In this document: positions 1 to 19,061 of the stretch, one piece after another
How the letters are laid out: every line of letters starts with the position of its first letter
Numbering within the stretch: position 1 is the first letter of the stretch
Notes under the pieces: generated by a model
Database searches by the model: none
What the model was told of the DNA's origin: nothing
The model's input: only the letters and a program-made list of their open reading frames with translations
Program-made: the position numbers and the translations under genes
Origin: Mugil cephalus
Lineage: Eukaryota; Chordata; Actinopteri; Mugiliformes; Mugilidae
Direction: 5' to 3'
NCBI RefSeq assembly: GCF_022458985.1
Contig: NC_061776.1
Coordinates: forward strand, 9,132,591-9,196,590
Length of the DNA: 64,000 nt

Positions 1-877
1 CAGGTCAGGGCTTGCATAGGCAGGACACTATAAACCGATCCCTCATCCGAGAGGTATGACTGTGGCTGCGTTAGAGGTGCGGTGAAAGGTGAGCGGGGAC
101 GAGGAGGAAATAAAACCGGTCCTTTAAAAACGGTAGACGAGCAAAGTCACATATTATTAGTATTTTTTAAATCAATTCGAGTAGTTTATTTCAAACCAGA
201 CGGACAACAAAACAGTGACAAACACAAATAGAATAGAATAGAATAGAATAAAATGCCCCTTATTGTCATTATACAGTGTGTAGAAAGTGGAGAGTTTCTC
301 CTTTTCACTGCAAAAACTATATTTAAAATAGTGCAAAAAGGTTTTATTTACACAAGAAAGTTAAAAATATTAAATACTGAGAAATATACAAATATTGTAA
401 CAATATATATTATATCATCGTGTTGCTACAACAGTGTTAGCACAAGTGAAAATGTGTCCTTATTCCACATTCAAATTGTTATTTAAAAATTCCCATCAAC
501 TTCATCAGATTGCATTCTTCTTCTTCTTCTTCTTCTTCTGCGTTTTAGTCGTCGAGTGTTTAATAAACAAACCAAAAAACCCGCCTAAATTACTTCAGTT
601 CAGGCCTCTTTGCCTTTTTTTTTTTTTAACGAGACAATAAATAAACACGTCTGTTTATTTTGCCGTATCCATATCACAGTAGCGTCGGCGCTGACAATGA
701 AGACGGTTCAGTTTTCTTCGTAAACGGGAGTTTGCGGAAGGACCTTAATCCAGATTAACAAAAGCCTTTGCGTTGCCTGTTAAAATCAGATGACCCTGCT
801 GTCAGATGACTGAGGGAATGATCAAAGGGGGCACTATGGAAGTGTGTATGTTTGGATATATCTGCGAGCGTGTGTGG

Positions 878-880
<3 letters not shown>

Positions 881-945
<65 letters not shown>
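881..945 (+). repeat. TG dinucleotide microsatellite
   Basis: About 32 uninterrupted TG units. Open frames over it (CVCV or HTHT) are artefacts. Confidence 0.97.
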
Positions 946-948
<3 letters not shown>

Positions 949-1856
949 TGTACGACATTTCCAAGGAAAAGGAAGGAGTGGTTTTCGGAGCTGAACTGTA
1001 GAATCTGATCTACTGGAAGCTTGGTGGGACTCCCATCTACACAAACCACTGTCCTTAAGGTTGTTAGAGCCCCCTGTGGGACTGGGACTCTCTCTCTCCC
1101 TCTCTGTGTCTCTCTGTGTGTCTCTCTGTCTCTGTCCCGTCCTCTCTGGAGGCCCAGAAAGCGACAGCAGAGAGGATGTTGCAGAGCGCATGAGAACGCC
1201 GAACCTTTTTTTTCTCAAAAGTGCGTGCGCCTAAAATCTTTACAGACGGAGGGCATCGCTTTAACTTCCGTCTTCTTCTTCTTCTTCTTCTTCTTCTGTG
1301 TGCTTCTTCTCCTGTAGTTTTTTTTCTCTGGTAAGTTGTAGACGCGGGGCCCAGAAAAGAAAAGAAAAGAAAAGGAAAAGGCTCGGCCTGAAAACACTGG
1401 AGAGAGCCTAAAGCCGGGCCAGCATAACATGCTACATGTCACAAGATTAGCTGCATCGCCACTAGTGTGTTTTTATTTTGTTTCTAGAGACCAGAGGCTG
1501 TGACAGCATCTGTTTGGTCGACGAGTTTCAACCCCCATTAGAAAGACACCGACAAATAATCGTAGTTTTGAGAAACCCGTTCCTTAAAAGAAGAAGAAGC
1601 GTTGTTTGCGTGCAGATCTGTGTCACTCGTTCTTCTTTTTTTTATTTATTATTTATTTATTTATTTTTGTCGGTTTAGTGCTCGGTTGGTTTTGAGCCGG
1701 GGCTGCAGATACGTTCCGAGTATAAACGTCCCACTTAAAGACGGGGGAATTGCGGCTATAAATAGATTTTTTTATTTTTGGGTTTTAAAAAACTGTGCGT
1801 CCATTTTACACACACAGAGCGAGTCTCGTGAATGGCGGATATCTGTGTGTGTCAAC

Positions 1857-1954
1857 CACACACACACACACACACACACACATACATATACACCTTTCTC
1901 TGTCTCCCTCTGCACACACACACACAGACACACACAGACACACACACACACACC
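1857..1954 (+). repeat. Interrupted CA microsatellite
   Basis: Two CA tracts (about 1857-1882 and 1913-1954) are separated by a short CT-rich spacer. Confidence 0.9.
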
Positions 1955-2375
1955 CTGCTGTTGACCAGGAGTGTAAAAGACACAGTCTGCTGCAGGTTCC
2001 CTGCTCAGAGATCGTGGAATGGTCGTCCATAGACACCCTCCCCTCTCCTCCCCCTATTACTCCTCCTATCTTTCTGTCTCTCTCCTCACTGAGACCCCCC
2101 CCCTTCTCCTCCTCCTCCTCCTCCTCCCCCCTCTGTCGCTCCCTTTTCTCCCCCTCCCCTTCCACCACCACCACCCCCCCCCACCCCCTTAGAGCTTATG
2201 TAAACTAGCTGTGGAGCCAGGGCAAGCTGAGGCTATTTTTAGCAGCAGCACTGCAGAGCAGAAACTGGCTCGGGTCACGTGTGCGCAGCCGAATCAAAGG
2301 GAGTATCCCGGCAATGCGCTGTAAACAAAGGGAAGGTCAGTAGCAGAAGGTGAGACACAAAACGCCTCTGTGTTG

Positions 2376-2377
<2 letters not shown>

Positions 2378-2406
<29 letters not shown>
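2378..2406 (+). repeat. Poly-T run
   Basis: An uninterrupted T run of 29 bases. Similar shorter runs occur at about 2873-2894 and 9769-9788, with a poly-A run at 2997-3017. Confidence 0.95.
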
Positions 2407-2918
2407 GTGCGTGCGTGCGACTGCGTATATGTGTGCGCACGAGAGCGAAGCTATACGCTCGGCCCCCCGGCCGCCATACCTCTCTCCCCTTAAAGAAATC
2501 GTTTCGAACGCAGCCATATGCCTTTCACACACAGCAGTTTTTCTTCCACCGCTAGAGACAGAGAGACGATGAGGGAGGGAGGGAGGGAGGTGAGGGGTGG
2601 AGAGGGGTGGAGGGGGGGGGTTGATCAAAGCAGGGGTTTGACACGCAAGGAGACATTTTGCTGTCTAATCATGACAGGGGCTCCCACACTCCTTCCCCCT
2701 GTTGCTGCTGCCGCCGCCGCCGAGCAGAGTGAGCAGCACAGAGCGAAATCCATCAAAGACCACATGACCACGTGTGTTTAGCTCTGACATTAGCATGTTT
2801 TAGTATCACATGGGGGGGATTTTCAAAGCCCCTTTCGGTGCGTTGGCGCTGGTGTTGTACTCTCTAGCTCAGGTTTTTTTTTTTTTTTTTTTTTAAAAAA
2901 AGCCTGCAGCAGGCCCCC

Positions 2919-2920
<2 letters not shown>

Positions 2921-2952
<32 letters not shown>
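2921..2952 (+). repeat. CTG trinucleotide repeat
   Basis: About ten CTG units in a non-coding context. Related shorter arrays lie near 6427 and 9913. Confidence 0.95.
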
Positions 2953-4158
2953 ACTAGCTCTGAGGCTAGCGGTCGTCCTCCAGCCACACCCAGGCTAAAA
3001 AAAAAAAAAAAAAAAAAGGTCTCCCTCCACCTTAGCCACTAGTTAAACAAGCTTCAACTTTCACCTCGTGTGGAATGCGGCGGGGTGGGAGGGGGGTCAG
3101 GAGCCTATTAATAGAGACTTTTTTATATTTTTGTGTCACAGAGGTTTGCTGTGGGGTGTTTCGTCACGCTAGGCCCAAGGAACCTGGCTCGGTGGCTAAC
3201 TCGAGTAAACATCGGTTTACTGGTTTTGGTGGATTTTTGTTGGAGGAGTTATTGTTGTAGGTAAACTGGGATTTTAGGTTTTTTTTCTTTTCTACTTTAC
3301 AGTCAGAAATAGAAAGTAGGAGTAAGAGTATATGCAACCTCCTCCCGTTCTTTTGTCGTGGTGTGTTTTTTTTAAGCAATATTTATTCAGAAATGTAATA
3401 CCAGCGCAGCTACAGTTTAAACAAAGGCGTAATGTACCTAAATGTTCCCCGTCAAGTTGTTGTCTCTTAACACCTGAGCGTCTGGTTTGGTATTTAATTT
3501 AATTTGTTCCGTCACTATGATTTGAAACTTAATATGTTACATTTTTTAGGCTGTAACTCACACAAAACTAGCAATTTAATGACATATACCAATAAACTTT
3601 AAGTCAAAATAAACAGAATCTGAATATTTAGCATTTAGTTCAAATGTGTTTTTATATCTAGTTTCAAATTAGCAACTTCCTGCCTGTTTATTTGCAAAAA
3701 TGAATGACTTTGCATTACTTTGTGTCGTCATTTCACTTTCATTTCCTTTGATGAGCTCATATCACAGTAACGACACCGGAAACTATCTGGGTAATTTGTT
3801 TCTGACACAGAGGTGTCTGTGAACTGTCCACAGTGTGTTTTAAGCTTCTGTTTTTTTTGGTGGGTGCGGTGCATCGCGCGCCACTCCCCCCCCCCTCCAC
3901 CCTCCACCCCTCCACCCCCTCCACCCATCCACCCCCTCCACCCCTCGTCCGTGAAGGCCACCACAACGTCGCCACAGTTTACAGACGCCACTCGGGGCCA
4001 TAAAACAAGACCTGTAGCGTCCTCAGCGGTCACTTACTCCCGCAGTTTTCGGCTCCGAACTTTATATCACTCCGTTCGTGTAATTCGTCTCCGCTGCCGC
4101 AGCTGTCAAGTTTTAACTTTGTGTCTCTTTACACGCCACATCTTAACATTCCTCCCCC

Positions 4159-4159
<1 letters not shown>

Positions 4160-4196
<37 letters not shown>
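4160..4196 (+). repeat. TTTC tetranucleotide repeat
   Basis: About nine TTTC units following a C-rich stretch. Confidence 0.95.
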
Positions 4197-4298
4197 GAAA
4201 CTGAAAATTTGACTTATTTTTAGCCGCGCGCTTGAGACGGTAGCCCTGTAAAATAATCTGTCTTCATAAGCCTAAATTTGCTTCTGCTGCTCTGCCGT

Positions 4299-4301
<3 letters not shown>

Positions 4302-4352
<51 letters not shown>
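4302..4352 (+). repeat. CA dinucleotide microsatellite
   Basis: About 25 uninterrupted AC units. Confidence 0.97.
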
Positions 4353-4355
<3 letters not shown>

Positions 4356-5559
4356 CGCAGTGACACACATAGAGAGCATAAAGCTAGCACAGAGCATGGT
4401 TCTGCTTTGTGTTGATGTATGGGAGAGTCTGGGAATGGAAGGATACAAGTGCAGCCTGGCTCAGGAAGAGACGGGGGGATAGAGGGATAGAGAGGGAGAG
4501 GGAGAGGAGTGGTATGGACCGACTGGGGTTGCCATGGGAACCCAGCTGCTAAAACCAGGCAGGGTCAGTGAGGAAGAGAGGCTTGTGTGCAGCAGGAGCG
4601 AAGGGATGCCACCCGGAGGCCGGTTTGAGAACTACACAAACAGGCACGCAGGCCTCAGATCAGCTCGAGTTCAGGCTGAAACTAGTGTTTTTTTTTTTTT
4701 TTTTTTAAATCTTAAAATAAAAACTGACGGCTTTAATTAGATTTAATTTGTTTCTTGCGTTTCTTTTCGTGTGGTAATTGCCAATAGTTGGTGTGTCGCA
4801 ACAGTGCAGTCTGCGCTGACACTGTAGACTCCGCTGTTTTGATATTAGTCATTGGTTATTGATATTTGATTAGGGGGAAAAGAGGAAAAGCTCATTTTCA
4901 CCGGGTCGGGCGGTTTGACTTCCAAGCGGAACAACTAATTCGACGTGGAGGTTTGCTGTTGTTTACGGTCCGAGAGAATTGAAACCTGCTCGATATTGTC
5001 GATTAAACTATTTTTACTTGGGATTTTTTTCTATTTTTGGCCCGCAGACTAATTCAGCAGGCTGACAGATAGTGTATCGATTCCCCGGGGCTTCAATATT
5101 ATTTAGTGAAACCCATAAGTCAATTTCACAGTGAGAACTGTATTCAGGGAGCTCTCCGCATGGGACTCGGCTCAGGCCCCGACGAGGAGCCCTCGTGTTT
5201 CCCGCTGCAGCTCGGGATTTTTTTGGGGGCCCGAGTCTATTTTAAACAGAGTTAATGTAATGGTCCACGTAGACACTGAGCAGAGACAAAAGGGCATTAC
5301 AATGTATTTTACATTTTTATACAACACCTTTCAAAACCATGACTTGATGCGGACCCTGGAAGGCGAATTGGCGGCCTTGAGATAAAGCAGGCACTTTTGT
5401 TTACACAAGATTTGGTTTGACTTTCAGGAGTGTCTCCGTTCGTGCTCCTATATTTAGGAAGTACCCACTGAGCCCTTGATGGATTTGTCTAGTTTCAGAT
5501 CCATCTCCCAAACTGCTCGGTGTTCCTGTTTGGATGGATGAGTTGAACCCGGGGCTCAG

Positions 5560-5720
5560 CTCTTTCCACCAGGTGACCAGGATCCTCGGCGCGGCTCCGC
5601 CTTCCTTTTTCGCGTCGTCCCGCCGCCGCCGCCGCCGCCGCCGCACGTGGCTCCGCGCGCTGCACCAGCTCAATGCGTCTGACAGTTGGTGTTATGTGAT
5701 GAGCTGCGTTGCGCCGCTGG
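5560..5720. promoter_or_regulatory. CpG-rich block with CCG repeat inside the presumed gnal intron
   Basis: The block is GC-rich with many CpG (TCGGCGCGGCTCCGC, a CCG array at 5619-5643, CACGTGG, GCGCGCTGC). It contrasts with AT-rich flanks. GNAL is known to use alternative first exons, so an internal promoter is conceivable, but no first exon was identified. Confidence 0.25.
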
Positions 5721-6958
5721 TTTTGTTAGGATACTGGGTGTGTTTTGTAAGAGAGGACAGATGAAGCATGAAGGCAGCATCGGATCCCGGTTTAGACACT
5801 CGTTTAGAGTCTTGGACTGATCTTAAATTATAATACTCACCTCTCAATTTTTTATTTTATGACTATTACAGTTATTTTTGTCATTGAACAAACAAATTAC
5901 ATGATTAAATATCATTAACAACCCTTCTAATATGCAAGTTTGCTTCTCGTCTCTGTCCGTAACTTCAACATTTGGTTCAAAGTAGTTGGACAGAAGTAGA
6001 GATCGGATACTTTTCTGAAATTTAATCATTAACAGAGGGGACACAATTATCAAAAAATTAACAAATAATGCATTTAGTTATTATTTTAATCCACGCTGCC
6101 AATTAATTAATTAATTGGTATCTTGTCATTTTTAGTATACTTTTTTCTAAATTTATTTACTTATTTATTATTTGTGGCGTTTATTTCCTTTTTAATTCAT
6201 CTACAGTGAAAGTTGTCGCTCACGTTCACCGTTCTCCTGTATATTTATAAATGAATGTCACTTTTATTTATTCTTTCTGATCGCCACAAACGAAAACCCG
6301 AAGGTGCATCAAGTGTCCAATAAAGAAACGGTTTGCATATTCCTAACGGGGGAAAAAAAAAAAACATTTACATGAAACTTCAGCAGCTAGAAAACGGAGG
6401 AGGGAGCGTTGTTGTTGTTGTTGTCGCTGCTGCTGCTGCTGCAGCCAGTTTTTTAAAGCGCTGTCACCAGCCGGTTGGGAGACTAAAGTGAAAGTCCATT
6501 ATGCTGGGCCCGAGCGGCTCAAAATATGGAAACTATTGATCGGATCCTGTGCACTGCTAATTAAAGATGGTCCGCTATTTGTAAAAAGTCAACCCAATTA
6601 TCAAATGAGCACATGAGGCTGGGTGCTGTGTGGTTGGCGTGAAGGTTGTCAGTCTGTCGGAGGGGACTCGTTTTCCAGCTTTTATTTCAGCATCATTGCA
6701 ACTTTTTTAGTTTTTTAACAGTTGAATGCAACTCTCAAGTAGTTTTAAATGGGTCATAACTTATTTTATGGTATTTGTGTTTGTTTATTTGTTTGTTGTG
6801 GCTCTCTAAAAGCCGTCCGGTCTAAGGGAAGATGCTGCAGAACTCCAGTATGAAGCGTTTTAATAACCCACCGTCACCGTCGTCCCCCTTTGCCCCCTTT
6901 TTCTGCTCAATGGGCAGCAACATGTGACCCAGAACCACGTGGGGTCTGAGGCCCGAGG

Positions 6959-6981
6959 CCCCCCCCCCCCCCCCCCCCCCC
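6959..6981 (+). repeat. Poly-C run of about 23 bases
   Basis: An unbroken C run, unusual among the A/T homopolymers of the window. It may be a site of sequencing error. Confidence 0.95.
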
Positions 6982-9900
6982 AGCATCAACTGTCCCTCAA
7001 CATATTGCTGTGTGTGTGTCTGTGTGTGTTTTCATGCTTGGGTCTTTGTTTTATGGAAAGACGAGGCAAACAACACAGAAAGACCAGGCCTAGTCAAGTG
7101 ATACTGTCCATAACAAAGCCTATACATAGCAACACAGACCGGCCCGCAGGAACCAGTACAGTGTGTTTAAGCTAAATACAGAGCCAACCCAGCCCTGAAG
7201 AGGGATACAAACATGATACAAGATGATTTTTTTTATATATATGTGTGTATAAAATATAGGCTGCAGCAGATTTCATTTCAGTTTCACAAACTCGCAACAA
7301 GCGCTAAAAAACAAAAGCAGAAAAACCTGTGGCTTGTTATCACTTAAATCCACAAATTTGACAAAATGACCACATCACACGAAGATCGGCGCCAACACAA
7401 AACAGTTGTGGGAGGAAATTGAAGAAAGCAGCACAAGCCGCAGATTTCCCTGGATCTTAAAACCCCAGACTGTTTGTTGCAGTTTGCAGCCGTAGCCGCT
7501 GCAAACTGCACCCAAACCTTTTTTTTTGATAAGGCATTATCTTGGACGGCCACTCGGTAATCAATGTTATCTTTTTTCTCTGCATTTTTTTTTTTTTTTT
7601 TTTTTCTGGATCCAGGACCCTTGTTCTTTTATTTTCTTGCCTGGTACGGAGACTATATTTGGATCTCCAGCGCTCTACCAATAGTACTTCTGTCACATGG
7701 CAGTCACAAAGCTCTCAGTAATTATAACCTAGCTAGGTTTCTGCAAGGAAAGGCCGACTAAAAATACTGCCACATTGTTGCAGCGATGGGGCAGAAGCTG
7801 GAGATTTTTTTTTTTTTTTAATTTTATTTTTATTTTGGAGGTTTTTGCCTCCTGTTTTTTTTGTGTGGCAGTACGTGGTTTGTGTGTATCCTCGGTTGGG
7901 GGGGGGGGACAGTTCAGTTCACTGGGTTTACTCGTTGTGTTTGTGTTGTTTATAGAATTTACTAATTGGTAAATAAATACAGTTGTCCGACTTTTTTCGG
8001 CTCGTGAAATTTCACTTTTCGTCACATTTTTGACACAGTTGATTAAACCTCTCGGTTTCCTACTTTCTGAAGCGTTTTTTTTTTTTTTTGGAAACCTGCG
8101 TTGTTTATACAACCGCTATCTTCTTCATGTTTTTCCGCGTATTGCACCTCCAGCTGTCTGTATGCGTTATTGCCCTCTGTAGTCAGCAGAAATAGTTATC
8201 TTCACAAGATGCTGACAGCGTCGGTTCCCGCTCTGGTTACTAGGAAGGGAATTAATGAGACGATATCCTGAGTAAGAAATAACCCAGCCGTCACACGTGT
8301 ATTTATTGTACCCTAATCTTTTATTATCGTCTGGGTTTTGTCCTCCCGCGGTACGATGTGGGGTTGTGAGAGGACGGTACCGCGCAGGGGTCATGAAAAA
8401 AAAAAAAAAAAACCCACAATCCCCAAACTCACGAGTGGTCACACGCTCCCCGGGTGTCGGCGTCCAGAGTCTGTAGTTTGTCAATCGGTTCCAGGTTTGC
8501 AGTGCGTCCAAACAAACATCCAAAGGTCAGGTTGTGAGTTAAAAACAGAAAAAAAAGAACGGTGGGACTTTCGCACACCCGATTAGATCAGCCTGGTTAA
8601 TAAGTACATAGCGTGGTGTGCACTAAAATAATAAATGATGTTTAGATGTGTGTGATGAAGGGGTTTTCATGATCTGCCGTCTTCTTAAAAGCCAAATCGT
8701 AATCAGAAGACTTGATGTTTCAGGGGAGACGACTCTGTCTCCTGTTTGAAAGCACAAAGCGAATTCATAGAAATCTATTTTTAAACTTCCTTTCCTCCTC
8801 ACTGTATGTGTCTGGTGGATGTGTTTACTGTACATGTGTATGAAGTTAGTGTGAGAAAGTCAAGTTCTCTGTCAGAAATAGCCTTGCTTTCTACTTTTGT
8901 GTGGACTGTGAGTCAGAAATAGTCGGTGTGATGAAAACATTATAGTCAGAGCACATGAGCGGTGTCTCTGTTATCTAAGGGTTCATAATAGAGCATTCAT
9001 CCTCAGTTATTTAATTCGGCTTGGGTGTGTTAGGTGTGCTACTTTTAGGGCCGAAGTGAAAATGAAGTGAGAGCCGTCCCTGACTCAAACCTACAGAAAC
9101 TGTAACCCTGAACGCTGATCTTGTGTGCGTCAGGTTTCCTGTGTGCTGCTGCAGCCGCCGTGTCTGTCTTGTGACATCCTGAAGCTGCAGAGGGTTTGGG
9201 TAGAAAGTGGAGGGGATGGTGAGAGGGTGAGCCTGTCTGGTCCACATCTGTGTCCTACATAACAAAGTCACTCACCAACTTCAGCTGTGGGCTGGGAACT
9301 TTTTCTCTTCAAGACAACTTCGTCACCTACATTTACCGGCCTCCCTGTTGTAGTTACGTTTTCTTTTTAATGTCAGGTCAAAAGCGTGGATTTTATCTGA
9401 ATGAAGTTAGAGTTAGAATTTTTTCTATGAATTATCAATACGGTTATTATTTTTGAAAATGTCCATCACTGCTCACTCAGATACTGTATTTGTCCATAAA
9501 AACAAATCCAGAATCCGATCCTATAATTAGGACAAAAGCAGTTATATTTAACCCTCTCATTTCTTTAAAGAGAGAGTCACCCATTTGCATTTGATGCTTT
9601 TCAAGGGAGTTAGTTCATTCATAACCCCTGTTCTAATCTACCGTTGTCTCCAAAGTAAAGCAGCTGAGCTAACACAATCTCTTAAATTGCGCTAAATGTT
9701 GAAATGGTTACGTATCATAATAAACCCTCAGTTTCCTGTAAGGAAACTAGCAGCGTAGTCGTGGGCCTTTTTTTTTTTTTTTTTTTTTAAGTCCCTGGAC
9801 CGGCCATGTTGCTCATGGAGTGATCCAGATCGTCCGTGAGGCCCGTGTGACACCGTGTGTCCCCGGCCTCGGTGTCCTGAGTCTGCCTGCTGTGCTGCAG

Positions 9901-10574
9901 AGAGGCCCAGCTGCTGCTTCTGCTGCTGCTGCTGCTGCTGCTGTTACCGTTACCGCTGCTGTTACCGCTGCACATGCTCCCTCAGTAGTGAAGAAGGCAA
10001 CAGCAAGCTGTCTAACCTCCACAATAGCCGCCTTATGTAATCACTCTGGCTAGAGACAGACCAAAATAGCCCAGACTGAGCAGGCCTGCCCTCTTGTGGC
10101 ATGCAGCTGCCTCAGCACCGGCCTACCGGGGCCTCTACAGGGAGTCAGACATGGCGGCCACCTCATGCAGCACTCACTGTAGCTAACGCTAATATCTGAA
10201 TATCTGTTTAAACGTGGAGTCTGTGCCTGATCGGACTGGTGATATACAACTTATAAAACAAGTATTGATCCCTTTTCACTCGGTAAAGGTGCTACTGACG
10301 TGACATTTTCACCGGATGTCGGTAGCATCTCATGCAAATAAAATCAAACCATAGATATCCATTAATTAAATTATGTGTGATAATGTGATATGACACAGGT
10401 GAAATGTACTGAACACACGAAGATAGAGAGGCGCAAAAAGGTAATGGAAAACCAAGATACCAGCTAAAATCTATCAGTATTTAGAAAGCAATCCTGCCCC
10501 TTAGGGTTAGTACGTATTAATCTGATCTGATTCAGTCCCAACTGATGGCCTATAAAAAAGGTGTCTCATTACCA

Positions 10575-10860
10575 ACATGTCACACAGGAAGCATCTCACG
10601 ACGAGTAAAAAAAAAAGCAAAGAGCTCTATCAAGACCTTCGCAACCTTATTGTTGCAGAACATACCGATAGCGTGGGTTACAGAAGGATTTCTAAACTTC
10701 TGAATGCGCCAGCGATGAGCACTGTTGGGGCCGGAAGTGAAAAGAACACAGTTTCATCATAAACCGGCCACAACGAACTGTTCCCCGCTAGATTTCAAGG
10801 GGGAGGCTTGAAGAGTATTATCACAAATGTTGTCCAAGAACCAAGGATCATTTGTGGATA
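10575..10860 (+). pseudogene. Tc1-like transposase pseudogene, N-terminal part
   Basis: Forward sequence shows KKSKELYQDLRNLIVAEH, GYRRISKLLNAP and STVGA, the helix-turn-helix region of Tc1 transposases. Further along, another frame reads EEYYHKCCPRTKDHLW-like sequence before the interruption. It is not functional. Confidence 0.65.
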
Positions 10861-11308
10861 AGGGTCCGATAGCAATATTGGATATATATCAAAAACAAAC
10901 AAGAATATATCGGCCTGCATCTGAAACCTCGGATACAAACAGTCCATTCCAGCCTAGTGTGCTAATGTGCTAACAAAAGTTAGCAAGGAGCAGGAGTGAT
11001 GTCGTCCATGTGGCAGTATTTTTTTTATTTTTTTTTTTCTGTTCACGTCTGAAAAAAGACGTTGCAGCTGAGTGCAAATGCACAAGTTTCTCGTGGTGGC
11101 ACCAGAACCAGGGACGTGTAACACGACCGGCCTCATCACACACATCACAAAAAAACAGCATGAGGATTTTCACAAGACCACGGAGGCAAAGAAACAAACC
11201 TCTGGTTCCCTCAGACAACCAATGCTGACTATTGTTCTCAAGCCTTTTCTAACATACTACACTACAAAATAAGTAATATTATAATATCGGTATCGACCAA
11301 TACTCAAG
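10861..11308. mobile_element. Element nested inside the Tc1-like copy
   Basis: The stretch separating the two transposase halves has related ends: left GGTCCGATAGCAATATTGG and, in reverse from the right, GGTCGATACCGATATTA. These resemble the GATATCGG-rich hAT-like repeats of fish. Borders are accurate to perhaps 10 bases. Confidence 0.5.
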
Positions 11309-11830
11309 GCTGCTGAAGAAGTTGTATCGGGACCCTCGTACTCGTGTAGAGCTTCAGAAATATGTAGAATCAGCAGGTACAGTTGATTCAAAGAAAACAA
11401 TAATGCACTCAGCAGCCGTGGGGCCTGAATACACACTCACCACCCATGTCTGGAGGTCAGTCAGCAGTGAAGTCTGGAGGTGGGGGGGCCGTTATCCTGC
11501 GTACGGCCCTTGCAAACTTCATACAACCCGAAGGAAGGCCGAATGGAAAAATGTGCCGAGGCATTTCTTGATGAATATCTGCTGCCATCTACCAGGATGA
11601 TGAACGTGAAACGAGGGTGGACATTCCAGAAAGACAGTGATCCCAAACACGCCGCCGAGGAAACTGTCAGTTGGTTTACAGAGAAGGAAAATAAAGCAGC
11701 TACGATGGCCCAGTCAATCACCTACTTAAATCCAATAGAAATCTTTAGAGATTCGTGGAAAGAACTAAAGGTCAGAGTTCACAGACGAGGCCCACGGCAC
11801 CTTCACTTCTCCACGCAGGAGACGCCATGA
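11309..11830 (+). pseudogene. Tc1-like transposase pseudogene, catalytic part
   Basis: It shows LYRDPRTRVELQKY, SAGTVDSKKTI and, in a second frame, FQKDSDPKHAAEE and TYLNPIEIFRDSWKEL. The FQ-x-D-x-DPKH and LNPIE blocks are the DDE-domain signatures. Frame changes and a missing mid-section show it is dead. Confidence 0.7.
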
Positions 11831-12080
11831 AGCCACCATTACCATCAAAGGCTTTTTTACTAGATATTAAATTTAGAAGTAAAAGAACCACGTGTTCGGT
11901 ACTTTTTCCCCTATGTCATCACATTTTATTCTACATAACTTGATTTCTTTGCGTTTGTGGATTACGTGGGTTGCGTTCAATACTTATTTTACTTGCTTTG
12001 TATTTGTTAGGTATTGAGTTTAACATGTAAGTGGCTCATTTTGTGTATATCTAAATGTTGTCCTGTTTCTCTCGTTGCAG

Positions 12081-18329
<6,249 letters not shown>

Positions 18330-18391
18330 TGGGACACCGTCTCCGTCGGGCCTTCTGTGTTTTTCTCCACCATTCTGCATCCTTGACGAAC

Positions 18392-18460
18392 CCTTCCTCC
18401 TCCTCCTCCTCCTCCTCCTCTTCCTCCTCCTCCTCCCTTCCTCCTCTTCCTCCTCACCCT
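18392..18460 (+). repeat. CTC-rich pyrimidine tract in gnal 3'UTR
   Basis: CTCCTC units begin about 65 bases after the gnal stop codon. Confidence 0.9.
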
Positions 18461-19022
18461 CTCCTCCCCCCGAGACAAACCCTCTGACCACCCCTCCCGT
18501 CGAGGACTATGAAGTACTACTGAAGTGTGTCAAATCCTCTTCCTCTTTTTAACTTCTTAGCTTTTTGTACTTCTTCTTCTTCTTCTTTTTTTTTTCTCTG
18601 AGACCGATTCATCCCCATTTCACCGATGTAAAAGGAAGGTTGGGGAACAATTTTTTCTCACGTGCCGCTTCTTCTTCTTCTTCTTCTTCTTTTTTTTCTT
18701 TATATCCTTCCTTTTGAATGCCTTGATTTTTGTCATTCCACTAAGCCTTGGGCTACCTCCTTATTTTATTTTTTGCCCCTTCGTGTCCTTCTAATTATTA
18801 TTATTATTCTTTTTTTTGGCTTTGTCATCGGACCTGGACTGGTGGTGGATGTGTGGACACATAAAACACACCTACAGGACCTCAGTGTAGAGGCAGCGTG
18901 CGTGCGACGAAGAGGATGATGCCACGTGAGCGAGCGAGTGTGTTTTATGTTTGCGTTTCACCTGCCGGTTAAATCCGGCTTCACCTTCGACATGACATTT
19001 GCGCCCACTTTTTTTTTTTTTT

Positions 19023-19061
<39 letters not shown>

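Larger units (their letters stand above)
10400..12000 (+). mobile_element. Degraded Tc1-like transposon interrupted by another element
   Basis: Left and right ends are related inverted sequences (near 10404 GTACTGAACAC; right end in reverse AGTATTGAAC near 11978-11987). The N-terminal transposase part lies at about 10577-10850 (KELYQDLRNLIV, GYRRISKLL, STVGA) and the catalytic part at about 11310-11830 (GTVDSKKTI, WTFQKDSDPKH, LNPIE, WKELKVRVH). Stops and shifts abound, so it is inactive. The gap between the two parts is filled by a second element. Confidence 0.75.
1..12080 (+). other. gnal: Probable large gnal intron, window start to first visible exon
   Basis: No coding exon was found here. 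The first visible gnal exon begins mid-codon at 12081, so upstream exons (N-terminus, P-loop, helical domain) must lie to the left. I looked for the expected P-loop and helical-domain coding sequence and did not see it. The stretch holds many microsatellites (TG, CA, CTG, CCG, TTTC, TTC), long T, A and C runs, a CpG-rich block near 5.6 kb, ordinary AT-rich sequence from about 5.8 to 6.9 kb and 8.1 to 10.4 kb, and a broken Tc1-like element from about 10.4 kb. That this is intron rather than intergenic is inferred from the incomplete gene. Confidence 0.7.
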
